From: an uncultured Shinella sp.
GTDB taxonomy: Bacteria > Pseudomonadota > Alphaproteobacteria > Rhizobiales > Rhizobiaceae
Direction: 5' to 3'
Length of the DNA: 6,808 bases
Assembly (NCBI GenBank): GCA_946481465.1
Contig: CAMLOC010000202.1
Coordinates: forward strand, 1-6,808
Made by a program: the position numbers and the translations under genes. The notes beneath the pieces are model-generated. The model worked only from the letters and a program-made list of their open reading frames with translations, ran no database searches and had not been told where the DNA came from. Numbering within the stretch: the stretch's first letter is position 1; each line of letters opens with the position of its first letter. Shown here piece by piece: positions 1 through 5,219 of the stretch.

Positions 1-590
1 AGGCGGCCGGCATCGACTACACGATCGAGATCATGCCCTGGGCCCGCGCCTTCGCGATGGCCGAGAACCAGCCGATGAACTGCGTCTTCACGACCGGCTA
101 CAACCGCGAGCGCGCCGATCGCTTCGCCTGGGTCAACCCGCTCCTGAAGGACGAGATGGTGCTCTTGAAGCGCAAGGACGGCAGCAAGGGGCCGGCAAGC
201 CTGCGCGAGGCGCTCGCCATGAAGGTCGGCTCGCAGCGCGGCGACTTCGCCGTGGAGGCACTCGAGCAGCTCGGCTTCAAGGAGATCGACCTTGCCGCCG
301 ATATCGACATTTCGGTGCGCAAGCTGCTCTCCGGCCGCATCGACCTGATGCCGACCTCGATCAAGACCTACGAGAACCTGGTCAACCAGGGCCAGCCGGT
401 CGAAAAGGCCATGCTGATGGCCGGCCAGGTCTACGGCATCGCCTGCCACAAGGACACGCCGCCCGACCTCATCAAGCGGCTGCAGGCGGCGCTCGACGCG
501 CTCATCGTCGACGGCGGGCAGGACCGCATCTTCACCGCCTACGGCCTGCCGCCGAACACGCGCACGGCCGACAACGGCGCGAAGAAATGA
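1..590 (+). CDS. Periplasmic solute-binding protein of an ABC-type importer (SBP_bac_3-like), 5' end missing
   Basis: The reading frame is open from the first complete codon (position 3) to TGA at 588-590, giving about 195 visible residues. The start, signal peptide and first part of lobe 1 lie outside the window; whole family members are usually about 240-280 residues. Proteins of this type bind a small solute in the periplasm and pass it to an ABC permease. The visible start (IDYTIEIMPWARAFAMAE) matches the usual block where a conserved P-W-x-R-A segment precedes the ligand lobe. It is followed by T-x-x-x-R-E-R-A-x-x-F-x-W-V-x-P, which in the family contributes ligand contacts, and then by the second lobe with a conserved G-S-x-x-G-D-F motif. 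No permease or ATPase gene is visible beside it, so the ligand cannot be named and it may be an orphan binding protein. It ends 71 bp before pth on the same strand. The family call is fairly secure; the substrate is unknown. Confidence 0.8.
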   Translation, partial: AAGIDYTIEIMPWARAFAMAENQPMNCVFTTGYNRERADRFAWVNPLLKDEMVLLKRKDGSKGPASLREALAMKVGSQRGDFAVEALEQLGFKEIDLAADIDISVRKLLSGRIDLMPTSIKTYENLVNQGQPVEKAMLMAGQVYGIACHKDTPPDLIKRLQAALDALIVDGGQDRIFTAYGLPPNTRTADNGAKK

Positions 591-661
591 GCGCGGACGG
601 TTGACTTCCGGCCGCTTTCGCGGTGGTGAAGGCCGAAGAGATCCTTTTGGCGGACCATTCC

Positions 662-1378
662 ATGCAGATCATCGCGGGGCTCGGCAATCCGGGCGCAAAA
701 TATGCGGACAACCGCCACAATATCGGCTTCATGGCGCTGGATGCGATCCACCGCAAGAATCCGTTCGCGCCCTGGTCGAAGAAGTTCAAGGCGGAAATCG
801 CCGAGGGCGAGCTTGCCGGGGAGAAGGTGCTGCTCGTCAAGCCGCAGACCTTCATGAACCTTTCGGGCGAATCCGTCGGCGAGGCGATGCGCTTCTACAA
901 GCTCGCCCCGAAGGATATCGTCGCGATCTATGATGAACTGGACCTCGCCCCCGGCAAGGCGCGCATCAAGGTCGGCGGCGGCCATGGCGGGCACAACGGC
1001 ATCAAGTCGCTCGACGCCCATTGCGGCAAGGACTACCGGCGCCTGCGCCTCGGCATCGGCCATCCCGGCGCCAAGGAACTCGTCACCCACCATGTGCTCG
1101 GCGATTTCGCCAAGGCCGACCACAGCTGGCTCGATCCGCTGCTCGACGAACTCGCCCTCAATGCCGACATGCTGGTGCGGGGGGAGGACTCGCAGCTCAT
1201 GAACAAGCTGGCGCTCGCCACCGGCGGCAAGCCGGAAGCGGAGAAGGCGCCCGCGCAGAAACCGGCCGGCCAGTCCCATATCCGCCAGGCGCGCAACCAC
1301 GCCCAGCCGAAGATCCTGCCGACGACCGGGCCGATGGCGGAAATGCTGAAGAAGCTGCTCGGCAACAAGGGCGAATAG
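662..1378 (+). CDS. pth: Peptidyl-tRNA hydrolase
   Basis: Pth cleaves the ester bond of peptidyl-tRNAs that drop off stalled ribosomes, which recycles the tRNA; it is cytoplasmic and generally essential. The predicted protein is 238 residues. All hallmark positions of the bacterial Pth family are visible: Asn9 in G-L-G-N-P-G, the catalytic His19 in N-R-H-N-I-G, Asn66 in T-F-M-N-L-S-G, Asp91 in Y-D-E-L-D, and His111/Asn112 in G-G-H-G-G-H-N-G. The core ends near residue 189. The remaining roughly 50 residues are a polar Ala/Pro/Lys-rich tail absent from the 194-residue E. coli enzyme; I recall such tails from rhizobial relatives. The ATG at 662 gives the canonical family N-terminus ([10 protein letters not shown]). 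The frame stays open upstream to a GTG at 623, but that would add 13 non-conserved residues. The ribosome binding site is weak (GGCGGA-like, about 7 nt upstream). A palindromic element begins 1 bp after the stop. Confidence 0.97.
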   Translation: MQIIAGLGNPGAKYADNRHNIGFMALDAIHRKNPFAPWSKKFKAEIAEGELAGEKVLLVKPQTFMNLSGESVGEAMRFYKLAPKDIVAIYDELDLAPGKARIKVGGGHGGHNGIKSLDAHCGKDYRRLRLGIGHPGAKELVTHHVLGDFAKADHSWLDPLLDELALNADMLVRGEDSQLMNKLALATGGKPEAEKAPAQKPAGQSHIRQARNHAQPKILPTTGPMAEMLKKLLGNKGE

Positions 1379-1379
1379 A

Positions 1380-1422
1380 GCATTTCCAGCCGAAGCGAAG
1401 TCGCTTGGGCTGCGGATAATGC
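1380..1422. repeat. Nested palindrome between convergent genes, REP-like intergenic element or bidirectional terminator
   Basis: Inner arms 1387-1398 (CAGCCGAAGCGA) and 1401-1412 (TCGCTTGGGCTG) pair over 12 positions with one mismatch and a 2-nt spacer. A second, outer pair, GCATT (1380-1384) with AATGC (1418-1422), encloses it. The element fills nearly all of the 58-bp gap between the stop of pth and the stop of the opposing small membrane protein gene. Neither strand has a T-run after the stem, so it is not a classic intrinsic terminator, although a bidirectional termination or mRNA 3'-end protection role fits the position. The sequence resembles short palindromes that I recall as dispersed in Rhizobiaceae intergenic regions; that assignment is memory-based and unverified. 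Confidence 0.6.
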
Positions 1423-1436
1423 GGCAAAACAGGAAT

Positions 1437-1820
1437 CTAGAGCCAGCGCAGCGTTTCGAGCCGGTAGAGGAAAAGCTCCCACAACCAGGCAAGGCCGGTA
1501 TCGATGCCCTTGGCGACAAGGCCCGAGGCGCCATCGGAAAACAGCATGACGGCGAGGCCGGCAAGGCCGCAGCCGACAGCCGCATTCCGAAAATTCCGCC
1601 AGGAATCGAGCCGGTAGTAGCCGGCATCGTCATATTCGGTGCCGAAGAGCCGGTCGTTCCAGTCGTAGCCGTCGCTGATCATGAGATCGAGCATCGGCCT
1701 GTCCGACAACCGGTCCGGAAAGACGTTGAAGACCGCGCGGCAGACATGCCCGATCGCCCCGAGGACGAGGCAGAGCACGAAGGCGACGGCATAGTGCCAG
1801 GTGGCGGCTTCTTCGACCAT
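1437..1820 (-). CDS. Small uncharacterised membrane protein
   Basis: This 127-residue protein belongs to no family I recognise. A hydrophobic segment at about residues 10-32 is a probable transmembrane helix. A polar Asp/Tyr-rich stretch follows (about 34-76), with D-G-Y-D-W-N-D-R near 50-57 and T-E-Y-D-D near 61-65. A second hydrophobic segment lies at about 79-101, and the protein ends in a Trp/Leu-rich, possibly amphipathic helix (about 106-124). It has no signal-peptidase-like N-terminus, no cysteine cluster and no catalytic motif that I can name. The ATG at 1820 is supported by an in-frame TAG only a few codons upstream; its ribosome binding site is poor. It lies 41 bp downstream of clpS2 on the same strand with no obvious terminator between, so co-transcription is likely. 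Its codon usage matches its neighbours, and the frame is uninterrupted and ends cleanly before the palindrome. A functional link to ClpS2 is only a guess from position. Confidence 0.75.
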   Translation of the reverse strand: MVEEAATWHYAVAFVLCLVLGAIGHVCRAVFNVFPDRLSDRPMLDLMISDGYDWNDRLFGTEYDDAGYYRLDSWRNFRNAAVGCGLAGLAVMLFSDGASGLVAKGIDTGLAWLWELFLYRLETLRWL

Positions 1821-1861
1821 GCCGCCAGACTAAACAGCAACCGCTAATATCGGGTGAAGGT

Positions 1862-2173
1862 TTACTCCTCCGGCTCCGTCTGGAAGAGCAGCGGGAAGCC
1901 CGCCTCCCTGGCGAGGTCCGTCGCCTCCTTCGCCTTGGTCTCGGCAATGTCGCGCGCGCAGACGACGACCGCACAGGTGCCCATCTTGTGCGCGGTCATC
2001 ATGACGCGATAGCTCGTCTCCTCCGCCATGCGGAACACCGCCTTCAGCACCAGCACGACGAATTCGCGCGGCGTATAGTCGTCGTTGACGAGAAGGACCT
2101 TGTAGAGCTTCGGCCGTTCGAGCTTCGGCTTGGTGGTGGTTTTGGGTTCAAGGGTCGTGTCACCATTGCTCAT
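1862..2173 (-). CDS. clpS: ATP-dependent Clp protease adaptor ClpS, ClpS2-type paralog
   Basis: ClpS binds proteins carrying a destabilising N-terminal residue (N-degron) and hands them to the ClpA unfoldase of ClpAP. The 103-residue protein has the family signature N-D-D-Y-T-P-x-E-F-V at residues 30-39. Asn30 and Asp31 correspond to the E. coli residues that hold the substrate alpha-amino group (Asn34, Asp35), and His62 corresponds to His66. The A-E-T-K-A-K-E-A-T-D-L-A-R-E-A-G-F-P-L block is the usual C-terminal half. Many alphaproteobacteria carry two ClpS proteins. This one fits ClpS2: a short Lys/Pro-rich N-terminus (K-P-K-L-E-R-P-K-L-Y-K), location away from clpA, and Arg36 in place of the E. 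coli gatekeeper Met40. Agrobacterium ClpS2 is known to have narrower N-degron specificity than ClpS1. The start at 2173 has a good GAGGAG ribosome binding site (2180-2185), and a candidate promoter lies just upstream. Confidence 0.95.
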   Translation of the reverse strand: MSNGDTTLEPKTTTKPKLERPKLYKVLLVNDDYTPREFVVLVLKAVFRMAEETSYRVMMTAHKMGTCAVVVCARDIAETKAKEATDLAREAGFPLLFQTEPEE

Positions 2174-2214
2174 GGGAAGCTCCTCGTATTTCGGCTTCGA
2201 GCGGTGTGAGGCCC

Positions 2215-2243
2215 ATTGTGCACCGCAGGAGAGGCGACTTCAA
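2215..2243 (-). promoter_or_regulatory. Candidate sigma-70 promoter for clpS
   Basis: On the minus strand, TTGAAG (2243-2238) is followed after exactly 17 nt by CACAAT (2220-2215). This gives 4 of 6 matches to each of the -35 and -10 consensus hexamers. Transcription would start near 2208 and give a leader of about 35 nt ahead of the clpS ATG, containing its GAGGAG ribosome binding site. The evidence is pattern only, and hexamers of this quality can occur by chance, but the position in a divergent gene gap is right. Confidence 0.4.
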
Positions 2244-2263
2244 GGCCCCCGGAGCCGCAAGCC

Positions 2264-2292
2264 CTTGACCCTGCCCCCGCCATCCCCCATAG
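2264..2292 (+). promoter_or_regulatory. Candidate sigma-70 promoter for the ychF operon
   Basis: CTTGAC (2264-2269) is followed after 17 nt by CCATAG (2287-2292). The rhizobial housekeeping consensus is CTTGAC-N17-CTATAT, so the -35 is perfect and the -10 matches 4 of 6. A start near 2299 would give a leader of about 33 nt before the ychF ATG. Only about 20 bp separates it from the divergent clpS promoter candidate, so the two could interfere with each other. No operator or repeat is obvious between them. Confidence 0.5.
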
Positions 2293-2331
2293 CGATGGCA
2301 ACGATTTTCCTGAGACGAACGGACCACCTCC

Positions 2332-3435
2332 ATGGGCTTCAAATGCGGTATCGTCGGCCTGCCGAATGTCGGCAAATCGACCCTCTTCAACGCGCTGACC
2401 AAGACGGCGGCGGCACAAGCGGCGAACTATCCCTTCTGCACCATCGAGCCGAACACCGGCGAAGTGGCGGTTCCCGACCCGCGCATGAAGGCGCTCGCCG
2501 CCGTCGCCGGCTCGAAGGAGATCATCCCGACGCGCATCTCCTTCGTCGACATCGCCGGCCTCGTGCGCGGCGCGTCCAAGGGTGAAGGCCTCGGCAACAA
2601 GTTCCTTGCCAATATCCGCGAAGTCGATGCCGTCGTGCATGTGCTGCGCTGCTTCGAGGACGACGACATCACCCATGTCGAGGGCCGCATCAACCCGGTG
2701 GGCGACGCCGAGACGATCGAGACCGAACTGATGCTCGCCGACCTGGAGAGCCTGGAGCGCCGCGTCGAGCAGACGCGCAAGCGCGCCACCGGCAAGGACA
2801 AGGAGTCGCTCGCGCAACTGCCGATCATGGAAGCCGTGGTGAAGCTGCTCAACGAGGGCAAGCCGGCCCGCCTGCTCCTGAAGACGCTGGCGCCGGAAGA
2901 AATCGAGGTGCTGAAGGGCCTCAACCTCCTCACCTCCCACCCTGTCCTCTATGTCTGCAACGTCGCCGAGGCCGATGCCTCGACCGGCAACGCGCATACC
3001 GAGGCCGTCGCCGCCATGGCGAAGGAACAGGGCGCCGAATGCGTCATCATCTCGGCGGCGATCGAATCCGAGGTCGCCCAGCTTCCGGAAGAGGAAGCGG
3101 CCGAATTCCTCTCCGCCCTCGGCCTCGAGGAAGCGGGCCTCGACCGGCTCATCCGCGCCGGCTACCACCTGCTCGACCTCATCACCTATTTCACCGTCGG
3201 CCCCAAGGAAACGCGCGCCTGGACCATCGTGCGCGGCACCAAGGCGCCGCAGGCGGCCGGCGTCATCCACACGGATTTCGAACGCGGCTTCATCCGCGCC
3301 TTCACCATCTCCTATGACGACTACATCGCCTACAAGGGCGAGGTCGGCGCCAAGGAAGCCGGCAAGGGCCGCGACGAAGGCAAGGAATATGTGGTCGAGG
3401 ACGGCGACGTCATCCATTTCCGCTTCAACACGTAA
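2332..3435 (+). CDS. ychF: Redox-related ribosome-associated ATPase YchF (Obg-family GTPase, OLA1 homolog)
   Basis: YchF is a cytoplasmic, ribosome-binding P-loop NTPase of the Obg group, linked in E. coli to translation initiation and to control of the oxidative-stress response. The 367-residue length is typical. G1 is G-L-P-N-V-G-K-S-T at residues 9-17 and G3 is D-I-A-G at 73-76. The G4 position reads N-V-A-E (210-213) in place of the GTPase N-K-x-D; this N-x-x-E form is the known reason that YchF prefers ATP. A helical coiled-coil insertion is visible at about 130-185, and a C-terminal TGS domain runs from about 284 to the end, with the conserved H-T-D-F-E-R-G-F-I-R-A at 313-323. The start gives the universal M-G-F-K-C-G-I-V-G-L-P-N N-terminus, although the ribosome binding site is weak. 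The MaoC gene starts 6 bp after the stop, so the two are almost certainly co-transcribed. Confidence 0.98.
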   Translation: MGFKCGIVGLPNVGKSTLFNALTKTAAAQAANYPFCTIEPNTGEVAVPDPRMKALAAVAGSKEIIPTRISFVDIAGLVRGASKGEGLGNKFLANIREVDAVVHVLRCFEDDDITHVEGRINPVGDAETIETELMLADLESLERRVEQTRKRATGKDKESLAQLPIMEAVVKLLNEGKPARLLLKTLAPEEIEVLKGLNLLTSHPVLYVCNVAEADASTGNAHTEAVAAMAKEQGAECVIISAAIESEVAQLPEEEAAEFLSALGLEEAGLDRLIRAGYHLLDLITYFTVGPKETRAWTIVRGTKAPQAAGVIHTDFERGFIRAFTISYDDYIAYKGEVGAKEAGKGRDEGKEYVVEDGDVIHFRFNT

Positions 3436-3441
3436 GAGACC

Positions 3442-3918
3442 ATGACGGACGCGCGACTGACCTTCGAGGACTTCACGCCCGGCCGCCGCTTCGCCTTTGC
3501 GGAGCGGACGCTGACGGCAGACGAGATCGTCGCCTTCGCGCGGGAATTCGATCCCCAGCCGATGCATCTCGACGAGGCGGCCGGCCGCGCCAGCATCCTC
3601 GGCGGGCTCGCCGCCTCCGGCTGGCACACCAGCGCCGTCATGATGCGCATGCTCTACGAGGCCTATATCGCCGGTTCGACCTCGGAAGGCTCGCCCGGCG
3701 TCGACCGGATGGAATGGAAGCGCCCGGTGCTCGCCGGCGACACGCTGGGCGGCCACTGCGAGGTCGTCGATGCGCGCGCCTCGCGCTCGCGGCCTGAGAT
3801 CGGCATCGTGCGGATACGGGCCATGGTGACGAACCAGCGCGGCGAAACGGTCGCGCTCTGCGAATTCACCCACATGATGCGTCTTGCCGAAAAGGGAGCC
3901 GACCATGCGCATGGCTGA
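3442..3918 (+). CDS. MaoC-family hydratase/dehydratase (hot-dog fold), first of a tandem pair
   Basis: The predicted protein has 158 residues, the length of a single hot-dog domain. The R-hydratase signature is present: F-A-R-E-F-D-P-Q-P-M-H-L-D at residues 32-44, with the likely catalytic dyad Asp37 and His42, followed by G-G-L-A-A-S-G-W-H-T at 54-63. Proteins of this family add water to trans-2-enoyl thioesters or remove it from 3-hydroxyacyl thioesters; the true substrate here is not evident. The middle segment is shorter than in the next gene. It starts 6 bp after the ychF stop, with only a weak AAGAGA ribosome binding site, and its 3' end overlaps the next gene by 14 bp. Translation of the two MaoC genes is therefore likely coupled. 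The domain call is secure; the physiological role is inferred only in outline. Confidence 0.92.
   Translation: MTDARLTFEDFTPGRRFAFAERTLTADEIVAFAREFDPQPMHLDEAAGRASILGGLAASGWHTSAVMMRMLYEAYIAGSTSEGSPGVDRMEWKRPVLAGDTLGGHCEVVDARASRSRPEIGIVRIRAMVTNQRGETVALCEFTHMMRLAEKGADHAHG
3893..3898 (+). promoter_or_regulatory. Ribosome binding site that decides the start of the second MaoC gene
   Basis: AGGGAG lies inside the coding end of the first MaoC gene, 6 nt before the ATG at 3905. The frame is also open to an upstream ATG at 3884, and another ATG follows at 3911, but only 3905 has ideal spacing to this site. Confidence 0.65.
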
Positions 3919-4372
3919 GCTCTACGCCTTCGGCGAGGCCGTCGAGATCGGCAGCCTCACCTTCACGGCCGAGGACATCATCCGCTTCGCGAAGGATTTC
4001 GACCCGCAGCCGTTCCATCTCGACGCGGAACTCGCCCGGCACGCCCTCTTCGGCGGCCTGTGCGCCTCCGGCTGGCATTCCGCCGCCGGCTGGATGAAAT
4101 GCTTCGTGTCGTTCTGGACTGGCGAATACAGGCGCCTTGCGGGCGAAGGCATCACCCCGCCGAACCTCGGCCCCTCCCCGGGCTTCACCAACCTGCGCTG
4201 GCTGAAACCGGTCTTCGCCGGCGACACCGTCACCTATTCGGTGACGCTGACCGCCTCACGCGAACTCGCCTCGCGGCCGGGCCGGCTGATCAACACGATC
4301 CTGTGCGCGGGGACGAACCAGAACGGCGAGCCGGTCATCCGGTTCGAGAGCACGGTTCTGGAGTTCGTCTGA
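3905..4372 (+). CDS. MaoC-family hydratase/dehydratase (hot-dog fold), second of a tandem pair
   Basis: The predicted protein has 155 residues with the same domain as its upstream neighbour. The signature F-A-K-D-F-D-P-Q-P-F-H-L-D spans residues 28-40, so the likely catalytic pair is Asp33 and His38, followed by G-G-L-C-A-S-G-W-H-S at 50-59. The two proteins are clearly paralogous around this motif, but this one carries a longer Gly/Pro-rich segment at about 73-95 (around G-I-T-P-P-N-L-G-P), in the region expected to line the acyl pocket. Both copies keep the dyad, unlike some heterodimeric MaoC pairs (mycobacterial HadAB) in which only one subunit is catalytic. The 14-bp overlap with the first gene suggests balanced production and possibly a heteromer. 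The gene ends the ychF operon; the RIME-like element begins 28 bp downstream. The substrate is unknown. Confidence 0.92.
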   Translation: MRMAELYAFGEAVEIGSLTFTAEDIIRFAKDFDPQPFHLDAELARHALFGGLCASGWHSAAGWMKCFVSFWTGEYRRLAGEGITPPNLGPSPGFTNLRWLKPVFAGDTVTYSVTLTASRELASRPGRLINTILCAGTNQNGEPVIRFESTVLEFV

Positions 4373-4400
4373 ACCGCGCGTTCGGTCATCTGTTCGATTT

Positions 4401-4537
4401 GCCCCTCACCCTAACCCTCTCCCCGCAAGCGGGGAGAGGGGACGTGCCAGACGAACAACCATTGCTTGGGGAAGCCGGCGCGGCATATCCCTTCTCCCCG
4501 CCTGCGGGGAGAAGGTCGCGGCAGCGGGATGAGGGGC
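4401..4537. repeat. RIME-like rhizobial intergenic mosaic element with two perfect hairpins
   Basis: Outer ends GCCCCTCA (4401-4408) and TGAGGGGC (4530-4537) are perfect inverted repeats. Inside are two perfect 12-bp palindromes with 2-nt loops. Hairpin 1 spans 4415-4440 (CCCTCTCCCCGC / GCGGGGAGAGGG, loop AA) and hairpin 2 spans 4490-4515 (CCTTCTCCCCGC / GCGGGGAGAAGG, loop CT). The arms of the two hairpins differ at one position only. This architecture and the CCCCTCACCCTAACCCTCTCCCCGC-type wording match the RIME class of non-coding repeats known from rhizobial genomes. It fills most of the 198-bp gap between the convergent ends of the MaoC operon and apt, so it may also stop or stabilise both transcripts, although no T-run follows either stem. 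The rest of the gap (4373-4400, 4538-4570) shows nothing. Confidence 0.85.
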
Positions 4538-4570
4538 GACACCGCGACGACAGATCGCGGACAGCTATGC

Positions 4571-5113
4571 TCAATGCCCGTCGAACGCCACCAGCGTGCG
4601 CACTTCCACGTCGAGCGCCTCGAGCTTCCTGCGCCCGCCGAGTTCCGGCAGGTCGATGACGAAGCAGGCCGCCACGATGTCCGCGCCGATCTGGCGCAGC
4701 AGCTTCACCGCCGCTTCCGCCGTGCCGCCGGTGGCGATCAGGTCGTCGACGAGGATGACCTTTTCGCCAGGCTTGATGGCGTCCTTGTGCATCTCCATCT
4801 CGTCGACGCCGTATTCCAGGCTGTAGGCGATGCGCACGGTCTCGTGCGGCAGCTTGCCCTTCTTGCGGATCGGCACGAAGCCGGTCGACAGCTGGTGCGC
4901 CATGGCGCCGCCGAGGATGAAGCCGCGCGCCTCGATGCCGGCGACCTTGGCGATGCCGATGCCCGCATAGGGATGCACCAGCTCGTCCACGGCGCGGCGG
5001 AAGGCGCGCGGATTGCCGAGCAGCGTGGTGATGTCGCGGAACATGATGCCGGGCTTGGGATAGTCCGGGATGTTGCGGATCGCGGCGACGAGTTCGTTTT
5101 CGAGTGTAGACAT
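4571..5113 (-). CDS. apt: Adenine phosphoribosyltransferase
   Basis: Apt makes AMP from adenine and PRPP (purine salvage) in the cytoplasm. The 180-residue protein has the usual family length. Visible motifs, in order: [13 protein letters not shown] at residues 18-30 (adenine-site region, with the conserved Arg26), E-A-R-G-F at 61-65, the catalytic-loop block [11 protein letters not shown] at 83-93 followed by Y-S-L-E-Y-G, and the PRPP-binding motif [13 protein letters not shown] at 119-131. The ATG at 5113 gives a normal N-terminus, with a modest GGAAA ribosome binding site about 5 nt upstream. The gene lies downstream of petC on the same strand, but a strong terminator separates them. Its own promoter should therefore sit in the roughly 60-bp leader region; I see no convincing -35/-10 pair there. 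That leader also contains a potential G-tract/C-tract stem (5127-5169). Confidence 0.97.
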   Translation of the reverse strand: MSTLENELVAAIRNIPDYPKPGIMFRDITTLLGNPRAFRRAVDELVHPYAGIGIAKVAGIEARGFILGGAMAHQLSTGFVPIRKKGKLPHETVRIAYSLEYGVDEMEMHKDAIKPGEKVILVDDLIATGGTAEAAVKLLRQIGADIVAACFVIDLPELGGRRKLEALDVEVRTLVAFDGH

Positions 5114-5172
5114 GAGATTTCCGGCTGCGGGGGGTTTTTCCGGTTATTGCAGGTGCGGCATCCCCCCACAAC

Positions 5173-5199
5173 AAAAAAGGCGGCCCGAAGGCCGCCTTT
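5173..5199 (-). terminator. Intrinsic terminator of the petABC operon
   Basis: Read on the minus strand, AAAGGCGGCC (5199-5190) pairs with GGCCGCCTTT (5185-5176) around a TTCG loop, and the run of six T (5178-5173) makes up the last part of the stem and the tail. A C(UUCG)G tetraloop is an exceptionally stable loop in RNA. It lies about 20 bp after the petC stop, so it ends the bc1 operon and insulates apt. On the plus strand an A-run precedes the stem and only TTT follows it, so activity in that direction should be weak. Confidence 0.9.
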
Positions 5200-5219
5200 C
5201 GACAGAGCGACAGGGCCGC

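Noticed and set aside
600..661. Possible pth promoter with TTGAC at 602-606
   Set aside because: No acceptable -10 hexamer lies 16-18 nt downstream (the candidates read GTGGTG/TGGTGA), so a lone -35-like sequence is not enough.
539..1633. 364-codon open frame on the minus strand across pth and the small membrane gene
   Set aside because: It overlaps pth fully on the other strand and shows no family motifs. It runs through the palindrome and into another gene, so it is a GC-rich shadow frame.
3884..3904. Earlier ATG at 3884 as the start of the second MaoC gene
   Set aside because: It would add seven residues not expected for the family and has no ribosome binding site, whereas AGGGAG stands 6 nt before the ATG at 3905.
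2170..3912. Very long open frame (580 codons) on the minus strand across ychF and the first MaoC gene
   Set aside because: It is antisense to a highly conserved gene. Its translation is Arg/Ala/Gly/Asp-rich low-complexity sequence with no recognisable domain, as expected from a GC-rich coding sequence read in the complementary frame.
4401..4537. CRISPR-like or insertion-sequence interpretation of the repeated CTCCCCGC units
   Set aside because: The units are palindromes with 2-nt loops in opposite-arm arrangement, not direct repeats with regular spacers. No transposase frame or target-site duplication is present.
5114..5172. Purine-type riboswitch ahead of apt
   Set aside because: The leader is only about 60 nt after the upstream terminator, too short for a purine riboswitch with an expression platform. 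The conserved three-way junction sequences are absent; only a simple G-tract/C-tract stem is visible.
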